Shown: positions 25,240 to 37,484 of the stretch, piece by piece
How the letters are laid out: every line of letters starts with the position of its first letter
Numbering within the stretch: position 1 is the stretch's first letter
Assembly: GCA_961205875.1 (NCBI GenBank)
Contig: OY540817.1
Coordinates: 16,713,001-16,777,000, forward strand
DNA: 64,000 bases
Direction of reading: 5' to 3'
From: Sialis fuliginosa
Lineage: Eukaryota; Arthropoda; Insecta; Megaloptera; Sialidae
Position numbers and translations under genes: made by a program
The notes under the pieces: model-generated
Told to the model about the DNA's origin: nothing
Databases searched by the model: none
Seen by the model: the letters and a program-made list of their open reading frames with translations, nothing else

Positions 25240-26195
25240 TCCTCAGCGTCAGCATCGATTTAAAAAATCTGAGCCAGATAACAAAATTGTCGGGGGTAAC
25301 GATGTGAACATTAAACATTACCCGTACTGAGTTTGAAGAATGACAACGTGCAGGATTTCGAAGGGTATATTATTAGCGCCAAAATAGTTCATTGTATTCA
25401 CGGCAATCCGGTGAAACTATTTCGTATCAGAGTAATATCAGCTTAAGAAGTGAAAGAGGTCATATTCACAACGTCATCAGAATTATTGTACAGTCGCCTG
25501 CAGAACTCGTCTGGCACCCTAAAGGCTAGAATCGCTTACAACAGATTCCAAATATAAAGACAAACATCATCGGTTATCTTTTTCTATCAAGTTTAATATA
25601 TTTAAATACTAAAATTCGGAATATCAAATATTTATTGCCACATAATTTACTTATACAATTTTCAATAGATAATTTAGTCGCACAAATATATATGAGTACC
25701 TATTATAAACGAAGAGTAGTTCTTTATCTAGCAAATAAATTTCAAAATATCTGTCTTTGTTTGATACATGGAGAAATGATTTAAATATTATAATAATCAA
25801 ATGGGAGGAGCCTACTAAGTTTGTGATAAACGAAAATGAATACAAACTGCAAGACCATTAATGCAGGTGACTGTACATGAGTTCTTAAATACGATTATAT
25901 ACAGTTTCGATATTGCTTTACGCATACGCAATATGAGTTAAATATTTCCTTGCTATATTCAAACGATATAAATATTTGGTTTCATATTCAATGACTCGTT
26001 CCAAGAAGACTCTGGGGGCCATTTTGCCATTTTTGATGAAGTTCTCCAGGGTATTGTGTTCTGAGGCAATGGTTACGGTAACCCCTTGAGTCCGGATGTC
26101 TACTCGAGGGTCGGGGTCCTAAGAAAAAGGATCATGGATAATTCAGAATATGATAAAAACGTTACTTGTGTAGCAGATTTAAGAATAAACTGTCA
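25240..26195 (+). pseudogene. Broken trypsin-like serine protease
   Basis: Two exon-like pieces remain. The first reads NKIVGGNDVNIKHYPY and stops (TGA, 25,328). After a frame change it continues with YIISAKIVHCIHGNPV, corresponding to the start of a mature protease through the His loop, with the TAAH motif lost. The second (25,993-26,180) reads DSFQEDSGGHFAIF, then GIVF, a TGA at 26,062 where Trp of the usual SWG is expected, and GNPLSPDVYSRV. The active-site serine survives but GDSGGP has become EDSGGH and the preceding Cys is Phe. No Asp exon was found between the two. The stretch at about 25,510-25,845 is duplicated near 52,850-53,270. The locus sits between two intact paralogues. Confidence 0.85.
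25510..25845 (+). repeat. Segment duplicated 27 kb downstream, copy 1
   Basis: It shares long identical words with about 52,850-53,270: TTTAATATATTTAAATACTAAAATTCG, CACAAATATATATGAG, AATTTCAAAATATCTGTCTTTGTTTG, TACATGGAG. The orientation is the same. The match appears to begin inside the protease exon relic (CTAAAGG near 25,522). That would make it a copied piece of the pseudogene rather than only a transposon. Confidence 0.65.
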
Positions 26196-26718
26196 GATGT
26201 ATGTCTAAATAAAATTATTTTTTTTAATTTCTTGTATACATAAATTGAGGTTTTACAGATATACATTAAACTGTAGGATTATATATAATTATTTCTTTTT
26301 CTTTTGCTTCCTTTCCTTATTAAATCAGCAATCTACTTTTTACATTAACGCCGTATTTTTTAATGTTATAAACTATATAATTACTTGTCATTAATAAATG
26401 TTTTAAACAAATAACAATTTGTGTTTATAAAACCTAATATTTAATTAGTCACAACTCTAAAATTAAAATAATGTTTAATTATTACAACACGTATTTAATT
26501 ACTTATATTTACATTTTATACACATAATTATTTCTCTTACCAAATAAAATTTCAACAAGTTCTGATTACAAATGAACTACATTCAAATAAAATGTCAAAT
26601 TAATGAAAATAATAAAATTGTGATGTGTCATTTATATCTAATAATTCTGAAAATATGTATGATATAAAAATAATTTGTATATGATAATACACTATCATTT
26701 CTTTATCAATTCTGAATT

Positions 26719-26761
26719 TATAAAAACATAATAACCCACCTGTTCGTATTTATTTCTTAAA
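26719..26761 (+). promoter_or_regulatory. TATA box and leader of the protease homologue
   Basis: TATAAAAA starts at 26,719, 43 bases before the ATG. The spacing is practically the same as in the trypsin gene at 20,147, suggesting an inherited promoter layout. Confidence 0.5.
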
Positions 26762-29514
26762 ATGTATCGTCTGTTAATTGTTTCATCGCTCTTGATTTCA
26801 ACCGGTGAGTATTTTACATATTTTTAATTATTTATTATTTTAATTATATGTACTTTATTAATTATTAAATACACCCTATATAAATACAAATTATATAATA
26901 CAATGCGTAGACCTCGTATTTTGTTTTGTGATATATACAAGATTGTAAAAGATTTAACATTAAATCGAGGATGTTATAAATAAAAATAAATAAAAATTAT
27001 GGGGGGTACAACATTTATGCTATTTTATTGCTCTTGTAATACCAAACAAATTGTGTACTATACACAAGCCACTATTCCAAGCGGTTTACGAGTAATTTAC
27101 AAATTTAAAAATTTACCCTCATTTTCAATGATCGATTTCACCCCCTAAACTTAAAAGTAGGAACGTATAAAAAATAAGTGTTCTTAATTTTTACCTAATC
27201 ATTATTTTTACCAAGTTTCATTAAAATCTGAGAGAGGCACCTGGTGATATTTCCTTGTTAGCTAATCAGTACGTTTCTCCGAACAGAACGAGCCCGCCCA
27301 ACATTTTCCAAAGTTTCTCGATAAATCGTATTTGATCAATGAAATATTTTACTCGCTGTGTTCATATGAAGACGTGTATTCACAGTATTCGTTGCATTCA
27401 GGTTGATTGTAACATTCGATACATTTGTGCAAGAAAAAATAAACATTTTGTTAAGTAAACTTTTCATTATTGAAATAGACTTTTGCCATGAGATAATTTG
27501 CAAAATCGACAACAAGCTACACATCTACATATATCAAATACCTACGTACATAATTAATCATGTTCCTGCATTGAATGTATTAACAAAAGGAGCCCTTACA
27601 GGCGCTGCCGTGTCATTCTGGAGGTTTCAACCAGTGATAATCGGCGGGATCGCCACCTCCATAGACCGCTTCCCTCACCAGGTCTCCGTCCAGCTGAAAG
27701 GAAAGCACGTGTGCGGTGGTGCCATTGTCAGCGCCAAGTTCGTGTTGACGACGGCGTACTGTACGAACGATAGAAACGTGAACGATCTCAGTATCAGGGC
27801 CGGCTCGAGTTTCTATGACAATGGAGGGGATGTAGTTAATGTCGAGCAGATAATTCAGCATGAAGAATTTGATTTGGATAAAATGCATAATGATATTGCA
27901 TTAATTAAGGTCAGAATTAGTTCTAGGTTTTGTTTTAGTATTTTTTTAGGTATGTTCTCTCCGAAGGCAAAAACTGGTTAGTTAGTCAAGATTGTTTTCG
28001 GCCAAAAATGACTAAAATCGGACATTTGAAAATTTCAAAAAAAGTTTTGCAATAAAAAAATATTAAAAAAGACCTTAATGAAGTTTTTCTGAAAACTTCA
28101 TTCAGTTATGTCAAGCCATTAAGTGGAAAAAAAATGTTTTTGATTTTCAAATTTTAGTTAATTATACATACAGCTAAAATAATTTTCAAAATTAATTATA
28201 ACTTGATGAAATACTTCTTCAGATAGAGGTGTATAAGTAAATAAAAAAATATCTAAATCGGAAATTAGACACATTGCTTATAGCAGCCCGGCTATAGCCT
28301 TTGCCACTATGTAACAATGAAAATCCCACAAGATCTGTTCAGTGCAAGTTTAATATTATTACTCAGCCTTTTGATATGCATTTATTAAATTGATTCAGTA
28401 GTTTTCGAATTAACCAAAGCTTTTATAACTGGATTTTTTATTACATAGACTCAAAAACCCCAAATATTTACATTTATCATAAATTAAGTACTTATTTTTT
28501 CATTAATATGAAGTTGAGTAAATCCTAATGTAATATATTTTTTCATTGCTAACTGTAAACCATAATATTTAGACGTTTTTTACAAGTTTTATTATTAACT
28601 TATTTTAGCTAAAAACGCCATTAGTGTTCAAAGAAACAATTAAACCCATTCAACTTCCAGAAGATGGCAAAATTATACCAGCAAACGTTACAGCTACTAT
28701 AACTGGTTGGGGAGCACAATCTGTAAGTAACTATAAATAAAGTAATTAAAATTTATTTAGTATAAATCAGAAATATTTCATCGACTGATTGATAAAATGT
28801 AATTACTTCTATTGAATACAATCTTAACAATAAATTTGATCAAATGCATTTCTCCTTTTATCTGTACAATAATCTAAACTTTTTATTTTTATTTTATTTT
28901 GCAGGCGAGCGGTGATTTGTCTTACCAACTTCGAGTGGTTGACGTTTCAACAATAGATAACAACGATTGTGCAATTGTATTTAAAAATGTTGAAGACGGT
29001 CAACTTTGCACTGGGATGTCTATTGAAGGTATACAATGTTTGATCAATATAATATACTTCAAACTTATTATTCTGAAAAACAAATATATGTATAGGTATA
29101 TAAACAAAATAGTACATAACATTGACTTTTTGGACTCATATAAATTAAATAGAATTAAAACGTATCTTTTAAAACTACCAAAACTCGTATATATGTGTAC
29201 AGGACTGTTCAAAAGTAAGGAAAAATATCTTCGAGCTTATTTAATGTTCCTAAAATTTTCTTAGTTTCGAAAGTGTATATATATTTAGCACTGAAAACTT
29301 TTTTTTGATGTAAAAAATAATATAAATTACTTTTATAGGTAGAGGAGCATGTAATGGAGATGTGGGTGGTCCCCTTCTCATACAAAATACCCTAGAAGGG
29401 CTGTACTCGTGGAGTTTAGGGTGTGCGGAAAAAAACATCCCCCAAGTGTTCACACGAATCTCCCAATATCTGCAATGGATCAAAGAAAACTCGGATTTGA
29501 CTTATGATTTTTAA
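26762..29514 (+). CDS. Serine protease homologue, catalytically inactive (5 exons)
   Basis: Exons are 26,762-26,804, 27,602-27,909, 28,609-28,722, 28,905-29,028 and 29,339-29,514. They give 254 residues with consistent phases and no internal stop. Signal peptide: residues 1-17. The mature-type start IIGG begins at residue 27 and is preceded by Gln-Pro-Val rather than Arg/Lys. The histidine motif is TTAYC (Tyr67 instead of His), the aspartate is kept (HNDIALIK, Asp112), and the serine motif is GDVGGP (Val205 instead of Ser). Two of three catalytic residues are therefore lost while all six structural cysteines and the fold motifs (ITGWGAQ) remain. This is the pattern of a secreted S1 pseudoenzyme; such homologues are known as cofactors in insect immunity or as binding proteins. 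The specific role here is unknown. Exons 1 and 3 have the same lengths (43 and 114 nt) as in the trypsin upstream. Confidence 0.92.
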
Positions 29515-29519
29515 AGTAA

Positions 29520-31205
29520 TGATTCATATGTATTAATGTGAAAATATTTGTATATATGTATTTTAAAAAATATATTAAACCAGCAAATAATATTTTGCTT
29601 TTCATGTCCTCGTTTCCTTATTACGTTCATTTCAAAAACTGTTGCAATGTGTCGCGAATTTTCTATATCACCAAATACAAGATATATATATTTCCTAAAA
29701 TTTCTATCGGGAAATATTTTTACACTAGACTTTACATGTTAACAGGCACTGCTTTAGCTCCTTCAAGTCCATTACCAATCTGTTCTGTTCTCTATGAGTA
29801 GTTTACTCATAGCCCTTTTCCTTTTTCTAGAACCCATTCGGTTCCATTATAAAGATTCTTTTGTAATATTTTCTATCGGTGTTATATTTTCTCCGTTGAA
29901 TCTGTTTTATAATATATTCTTGACCAGCAAGTTTCGGCGTTACTATCACTTCCGGTCATCGAATATGTAATATATGGCGCAAACATCTATTATGAACATT
30001 CATATTTTTTGTATAATGTCTATTATGACTAGCCACATTTCGTAACCATATTGTTATATGTATGTTGTTTTAATTTAATATCTAAATTTTTTAAATACAA
30101 GACTGGATTATTATTAAATAGTTAAAATTTTTGTACCCACCAGCAGACATTAAAAATATTTAAGGGAGGAGAGCTTTTAAGGGTTCCGAAAAAAACTATT
30201 AATCTCACTTTGTCGTCTGTCCGTCAGTCGGTTCGTCTGTCCGTCCGTCGTTTTCAGTCAAAGTAAAATATCTCGTAAACATATAAGCTAGAAACTTGAA
30301 ATTTTTACTAAACATGTAAAATGATGCCCTCTAGTAATTTTATTTTTTATTGAAAAAATAATTTATTCAAGGAGGGCGCTAAGGAGCTAAAGCTAGGCAA
30401 AAAAAAAATATACCAAGGCATGTGATACGTCAAAATGTACAACCAAACCAGTGGAATTTGACACTCTTCTTTATTTTATTCTAAATCGAAAATGGCGCCT
30501 GCAGGGGGTTCCAAGCAACATTTTATTTTGTTACCACCCGCCCCCCCCCTCTAACTCGGTAACTACTAGCTCAAAACGTTTGAAAAAAAATTGGTAACGA
30601 GGCTTAAGTGGGACCACCAACGACAGATACTAAACTCAACAATATCATTTGAAATTTTGGAAAATAAAGAGCGGGTGTCAGAATTTTTTATTTTTATTTT
30701 CATATCTAGGCATGTGAGGTTAAATAAAATATTATAACTTATTTATTACAGACAATACCTAGTCTTCTTTTTCATCAAATATTTATTTTTTGTAATCATC
30801 ACCCATGTGGTTTATCTCACAATAAAAAACATACAAAAAGTACGGAAACAATTGAATGCGATCATTCGACGTCTTACAGATGTGGTGTAATTTACTTTTG
30901 TCTGCAACGACTAAAGAAATTACATAGTTTGAATCGATTGCGTTTCACTCTACTCACTACTCATTGCTCACATTAACCCCACGGTTATTTGTTAGATCCA
31001 GTTCAACTTGTTTCAGTTCTGTAACTGACGTGAAAATAATTCACATACTAAATGGCGAGGCGCGAAATTTTTAAAAGGGAAGCATATTTTGTTAATCTTC
31101 CCCCACCTATTAACAAAAAAAAACTAGTTATGAAACATCTTAAGTTCACGCTTATACTTTTTAAAATAAATTCTTATATATTTATATAGTAACTAAATGA
31201 TTCTG
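29520..31205. other. Intergenic sequence with LINE-tail fragment
   Basis: No gene is supported. At about 30,178-30,330 an inverted tail-like fragment (GGGTTCCGAAAAAAACTATT, then GTCTGTCCGTC repeats) is related to the one at 15.8-16.0 kb. A poly-C run lies near 30,538. Confidence 0.5.
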
Positions 31206-32100
31206 CATCTTATTTTCTTGTATTTTAGTCGATATTTGTATGATGAGTTGAAGTTCACTGCAGGAAATTTCACTAAAAAATTTCGAATTTTTGATTTCGT
31301 TAAAAGTTGACATTTTCAAACCGCAGGTCTGTATCTCGAACCGTTCTCGAGATATAACCTCTCAAAGTTTTAGTTTTTTCAAATTTTTGGAGAAAAAAGG
31401 CCATAATTTTTTAATGCGTGGTCGGAATTGATTTTAGTTGACGGATTTGAAATCAGCGTGTCAGAATCTATATAATGACATGTATAATACTTTAAAATTC
31501 GACAAAAAAAATTTCGTCAAAAATCGACATTTTTTTAAGGTATACCCCTTAGAATTTTTTCGATTTTTCGCGAAATTTTTTTTTTCGAGTTTTAAAGTAT
31601 TATACATGTCATTATATAGATTTTGACACGCTGGTTCCAAATCCGTCAACTAAAATCAATTCCGACCACGCGTTCAAAAGTTACGGCCATTTTTCTTCAA
31701 AATTTTGAAAAAATTGAAACTTTGAGTGGCTATATCTCGAGAACGGTTTGAGATACAGACCTGCGGTTTGAAACAAACAACTTTTCACGTCATTTTCTAT
31801 ACAATAAACATACTTTTAACGAGATCAAAAATTCAAAATTTTTTAGTGAAATTTCTGCAGTGAACTTCAACTCGACATACAAATATCGACTAAAATACAA
31901 GAAAATAAGACGTAGAGGTATTATAGTTTTATAATTGAGGATGTAAACTAATATTAAATGCTATTTTTGATTTTTGGTTAAAATGTTTGAGTTGCGCATA
32001 AAGATGAATATTCTAATAATATTTTTAAATTATTTATGAACTGAAAACACAGATTTGTATTAATTTGCCCATAAAGTAAGGGAAGCACTGCACTTACTAA
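31206..32100. mobile_element. Long foldback element, family F copy 2
   Basis: The arms at about 31,210-31,530 and 31,570-31,926 are nearly perfect reverse complements (CGCAGGTCTGTATCTCGAAC / GAGATACAGACCTGCGG; AATGACATGTATAATACTTT / AAAGTATTATACATGTCATT). Both strands can be read as an almost identical 62-codon peptide, an effect of the palindrome. The right flank to about 32,095 matches, inverted, the left flank of copy 1, so the element continues there. Confidence 0.8.
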
Positions 32101-32108
32101 ATGTTTTA

Positions 32109-32232
32109 TTATTTATTCCTTATGTTACCTAACGTAACAAAAAATATCCTATAACCTGACCAGAGAACATATCTATCGGATAAGTGATTCTCGAGTTATA
32201 AGCATACTAACAGACAGACAGACAGACAGACA
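32109..32232 (+). repeat. Dispersed tail repeat ending in (GACA)n
   Basis: CTTATGTTACCTAACGTAAC, CATATCTAT and GATAAGTGATTCT recur in the same order at 61,104-61,230. Both copies end in a (CAGA)n tract. This looks like two insertions of one non-LTR-type tail. Confidence 0.6.
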
Positions 32233-34354
32233 CCCCCGGTAGTCCATCTCAGAGGTGGTATAATAAAGAGTACCTACTATCTTTCATGCATTCATATTCC
32301 GATGAGATTAGAATATACGTATACATAAAATCTTTTTTGTTAAGAATTTTCTAATCATTAATTTGTTACTAAACCTTTTTTTCGTAAAACTAATGGTTTT
32401 TTAAGTATTTGCAAAAAATGCTATCTGTCAAACAGATTCCATGAGTCGGTAACATGTGTAGGTGGTTATTTTATCGAATTGTTTACACCCGTATTATTTT
32501 CACGGAATTCCTGCAGAACTTTGGCGTTAATGAACCAATCATACTCGGGGCGTTAGAGAGAGAGTGAGATACAATTGATTAGTTCACGTCAAGTGTCAAA
32601 CACAACACTCTCTGTGTTGTTGTTTACAGGCACTCGCTGTCGAACTGTGAATCAAAAACACCAATCAATTTATACATATATGTAATGTAAGTTCTTACTC
32701 ATAAGAATGTAATGACTATGTTATAATAATATCATCTTAGTTATATGTTATACCTAACTAAAGCAGGCAGTGCCGGATTAACCATGTAACAGGAGTAGCA
32801 AATGCTACGGGCCCCGCGGCTTTTCGGAAAAATATCTCTTATTGGATTTCCCACCTACCGTCCAATGGTTGATACGGGGTGTCCAAATCTATAGTAATTA
32901 ATAATTTAATTTTAGGGTTTCCAATCTCGATTTGATTTAATCGAAAAATCGAATTTTAAAACTCCGATTTTTGATTTTTAATTGATTTTTCTAAATTTAC
33001 CCACATTAAACGCCCCGAGTGACACCCGTCTCATTTGTTAATAAAATAAGGTCTATTTACCACCTTTCTTTGGTTATTTAAAGCTTCCAAGGGGTAAAAA
33101 GTCTAATAAATTGAATCAATTGACTTTTTTATCATTGTCAAGTCTATAAGGAGTGATAACCGTCCAATTTATTAAAAAAATAGAGCCTACTAATTTTTTT
33201 TGTCGTAAAAAATTCACAGTGGGTGACACTCGCCTAATGTACAAAAAATAATTCTATTGACTTTAATTTGGGGGGGTGGGAGCACTATCGATTTCCGCCC
33301 TGGGAGTCACCTTAAAAAAAGGTAGACGTGATGAAAATAGACATTGTTTATTAATTAAATAAATAATGTACTTTTATAATAATAATAATAATAATGTCAA
33401 AATAAATTTAATCCCTCCTCCCACAAAATCCAAATTATAGCTTCTAAATAAGTAATTCAAAGCTTTTTTATACTCGAATATTGTTTTTGGAATGCAAATT
33501 ATCAAAGCCTAGGGTTCCTAAAACCATTTGTCCGTATTTCATGAAAAATTCTGAATATAAAAAATATATAGGTATACCTACATGATTCAGTATTGATCGT
33601 ACGTATTTCATTTGTGTATTTGTTTTTGCAAAACACGTACACGTACGTACAAAAATAAGAAAGAATAACAATTTATCACCATTAAAACTTAGGATGTACA
33701 TATATCTATAGTTTTCATTGCACTGCGCTATGTGGTTAGGTAGTTTTTTTTTGCATCACGATCTGGCTGCAATAAAAATAGCGACGTGACGAACGAAATA
33801 AATAACAAAATATTAACTTTATAACAATATAATATTCGCTAAACTGTAAAATACGTCAGCAGCGGTCTTAAACTTTTTATTGTTTATAATATATTAAATA
33901 ACGTAGGTATATATTAATATTTATAAACCAAATATACACCCAGTATATTCAAGTTTAACTAAATGCTCCTCTAACTAACTGTCATATTATTAACAGAGCC
34001 AAGCATAATATATGTAATCAAATGGGTTTTTTAATTTCTACACTATGTTTTTACAACGCATATTATGTACATTTTTCATTGAAAACCTTAATATTAATAT
34101 AAATCACGTTTTTGTGATACGCAACTTGCAGTACACGTCAATTAAGATATTGCCTATGATAGTACAGATATGAACCAATATTATTTTATAACATTGGTCA
34201 CACTTCTTTCTTCATTTAAAATTGATATTTGAATTTAATTTGACAGCTTTGGCACCTTTGGTGAGGTTACCTCGATTATTTAAGAATAAGTTAAGGAAGT
34301 TAAGTAATATTAAATAAATAAAAATTACTTGAATGAAACGGAAAATTAATCAAT
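32233..34354. other. Intergenic sequence upstream of the F-box gene
   Basis: No gene is supported. It contains an AGTGCCGGATTAACC...GGGCCCCGCGGC phrase near 32,769, which looks like a common repeat fragment. An (ATA)n tract lies near 33,378. Confidence 0.5.
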
Positions 34355-37074
34355 ATGTCTGCAGGTAAGATATTAAATTCAACAATTTAATTTAATTTAC
34401 TAAAAATGATTTGATTTTCAGAACCTGTAGTCGTACCAGAAACTATAGACGGAATACCGATTAAAAAACTTTACGTTGCCAATTTACCATCACCAGTAAG
34501 TAAAAATGGTATATGAAATTTGTTTTCAATAACACTATTAACAATTACTTTTTAGATAGACAAAAAAATTATTACCAATATATTTCAAAAATATGGAATG
34601 ATCGAAGACATAATTATTGTTGACACTTCAAACTACTGTTATGCATTTGTCACATTCAAAAATTCAAATGATGCATTAAGGTAAATAAAATCAATATTAA
34701 TTGGTGTAAGTATATCAATATTAACTGTATGTTTATCAACAGTGTTTTGAAGAATAGATATAACATTTATTTCAAAAAGAAACTTCGCATTTCACCTGCC
34801 GATTCATGGCACCAACCAGACTGGGGCAAGGATCAACATTGGGAGATACCTGATAACGCCAATAATATAAACATACTTAACAATGATTGTCTGCTGCAGA
34901 TATTTAAACTTTTGAACTACTCAGACAGGCTTAAAACTGAACAAGTCTGTATCCGATGGCGATCATTATGTAATGTTCTCTGGGCATCAGAGAAACACTT
35001 GTCTTTAGATTTTGTGTCTTGGGGCAGCTGGAATCAAACATTATCCAGTCAGATATTCAGGTCAATGATTGTAAGATGTGGTTATTCTCTGACATCTGTA
35101 GATATTTCAGCTGCAGCAAATTTACTAAACATACGCACTATGCAAGTCATCTCAAACAACTGCGCCAATCTTACCGGGTTAAACATATCCGGACTGAAAA
35201 TAACCGCACATGGTGTAAGTAACAAATAATTTCTTTACAAATGTATAGATCAAATTCATAACCCATGTTACTTTAATAGAAAATTTTAAAACTTTTTTGA
35301 TCTATTCATTCATTTCATATTTTAGAATATGAAGAAGACATTTTTTAAGATAATCTGAAAATTGGAAATAATCAATATTTTAATTATTGTTTTGAAATTA
35401 TGCATAATAGAAAAAGTATTTATACCTAAAGAATATTATTTTAAATTAATGTTCCAGAAAATATACCTTTTGAAAAAGAATTCTGAAAAAGAAAATTTTG
35501 ATGAAATACATATTATGTACTTAGTACTGTCAATTTAGATATTTTATTATTAAATTTATTTAATTTCAGGTACGATCTTTCACCAAACACATCACAAAGC
35601 TTCAAACACTACAAATGAGTGGTTGTGAAGGCTTAAATAACAATAACTTATCGAAGATAGTTGCAGTCAATCCCGGTCTGAGAACTCTGAGTGTTGCAAA
35701 CAATGAGGGTCTGAGAAATGGATGCATCAGGGAGTGTTTTCCAAACGCCAACAGCTCTCTCATTAGCCTGGACGTATCCAACTGTAACCACTTAGATGTG
35801 TGGACGGCAACGCTAACAAACCTCAGAGAGCTGCAGCTAGATTGTGTCTACGGTGCATACATTCAGAAGATCGCAGAGTCTTTGCCCAATCTAGAGAATT
35901 TATCGTTGTGCAGGTATGACTAAAATAAATATGTCTCCTATTATGCTTGTTCTAAATCATCTTAAACGTACATTTATCACTATAAAATATTTTAAGACAA
36001 TTCTGAAGTATTTGATAGCTCCAGAGTACTATGTTGTCAAGCAGATGTTTTTTCAAATATAATAAGAAAATTTGCCGATTAGTAAAATATCTGTAAATAT
36101 TTCAATAATGTATTCATAACTATCTATTATTGAAGGTACTCGATTAACACAGACATAAACGCACTGGGCGAATTGTCACAGCTCAAAGTATTGAAAATGT
36201 CTTTAAGTGCCGCGGTGAGCGACACAACTCTCAAGTTGATCAGTCAAGGCTGCCGGCTTCTGCACACGCTCAACGTATCTTGCTGCAATACTGTTACAAG
36301 CGGGGGGCTCTGTCACCTTGCCAAGCTGCCTGCACTCAAAATACTATTTGTCAATTACATCGAGGCTACCGACTCCACATCTTTAAGAGCTCTTGCAGCT
36401 AACTGTCGGCTCACTCACTTACAAGTAATAATAGTATTACTTACAAACAGTTTAAATCATTAATAATTATATTAATTAATATTTAGGCAAGAGGGTGCCC
36501 AAACATAACAGACGAGAGCATCTCTTCATTCCTATCGTTGACATCCAACTCTCTGACAGAGCTGGACATCTCTGGGTGCCGTGCGATCACAAATGCAGCT
36601 TTCACAGAGCTACTTACTAGTCAGAGATCGTCGTGCAAGCTCACATTAGTGCTTGGAGGTACCTCTGTGGCCATAGAGGCTTTGTCCCGGCTACCCCCAG
36701 AGATCGTAGTCAGTAGTGCAGACTACTGTATCTCACAATTCCGTCCGCAGCATTTGCAGGAGATGATTTTGAACTTTCCCAACGATGAAGATTTTGATAG
36801 CGATGATTTCAACGATACAAGCGATGATTCAGGTATGTTAAAAATGTCTAAATGAAGTCCAAAAAAAAATATATTGTAGTTCAAGAGGCTTATTAAAATA
36901 TTTTCCCTGATAAACTAGTTAAACTGTTAGCCAACAATTATGTATTAAGTAGCACGTTTGGTTTTAGATATCTCCCTGTTTGATGGTGATTTGATCACTA
37001 GCGAAGATGAGAATTTTTTCGATTACGAAGATGAAGTTGAGTGTGAAATGCACGAGGATTTCCTTTACTTTTAA
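34355..37074 (+). CDS. RRM + F-box + leucine-rich-repeat protein (EEED8.10-like)
   Basis: Eight exons are 34,355-34,364, 34,422-34,495, 34,556-34,680, 34,743-35,214, 35,570-35,913, 36,136-36,424, 36,487-36,832 and 36,968-37,074. They give 588 residues with all phases consistent. An RNA-recognition motif lies at about 19-90, with RNP2 LYVANL (20-25) and an RNP1-like CYAFVTF (56-62). An F-box lies at about 113-150 (LNNDCLLQIFKLLNY, VCIRWRSLC). Leucine-rich repeats of the cysteine-containing type span about 175-520 (LTGLNISG, LISLDVSNC, LHTLNVSCC, LTELDISGC). The last 60 residues are very acidic. The F-box implies recruitment to an SCF ubiquitin ligase, and the RRM implies RNA binding. Proteins with this order are annotated after C. 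elegans EEED8.10; I recall that name but cannot check it. It is tail-to-tail with the RBM28-like gene. A poly(A) signal AATAAA lies at 37,110. Confidence 0.9.
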
Positions 37075-37109
37075 TTATTTTTAAGTGTTTTGTATTTGTA
37101 TTTTGTATG

Positions 37110-37115
37110 AATAAA
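37110..37115 (+). terminator. Poly(A) signal of the F-box gene
   Basis: AATAAA lies 36 bases after the stop codon. About 380 bases separate it from the stop of the convergent RBM28-like gene. Confidence 0.6.
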
Positions 37116-37484
37116 TTGTATTTAAAATATACCTCTAAAGTTCTAATACATAATCATTATGCATGAAACATGAAAAAAAACCTTGGATTGAAATCAATGT
37201 TTGATTTGTACAGGTAATATTTATCATAAGATAATTTTGATAATACGATATTTTTTACATTTAATTTATGTAAATTGAAATTGAATAGGACAATTAATGC
37301 AAATAAAAATACTCGCAGCGAATCGGTTAAAATGTTTTAATCCCATCACTGCTTGTAGAGTATTTTTATATCCTGCATTAGCAGCACTGTTAACATGATT
37401 AAGTCCACTTAACAAACACCTAAGAAAATATTGGTTTTCATGAGAGAAACTCAAATAATAAATGTACAAATATAAATAAAAACT

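Noticed and set aside
27403..27601. Longer upstream open frame in front of the protease-homologue second exon (start at 27,403)
   Set aside because: It has no signal peptide and crosses a good acceptor at 27,601. The spliced first exon at 26,762 gives a proper signal peptide and the same phase as the trypsin gene.
31438..31649. Two overlapping open frames on opposite strands with nearly the same peptide (begin MTDL)
   Set aside because: The sequence is a palindrome (foldback family F), so both strands give the same text. No start, splice or domain evidence.
32211..32232. Repeated GACA units considered as a CRISPR-like or minisatellite array
   Set aside because: A simple 4-bp microsatellite at a LINE-like tail; four similar tracts elsewhere in the window share the same context.
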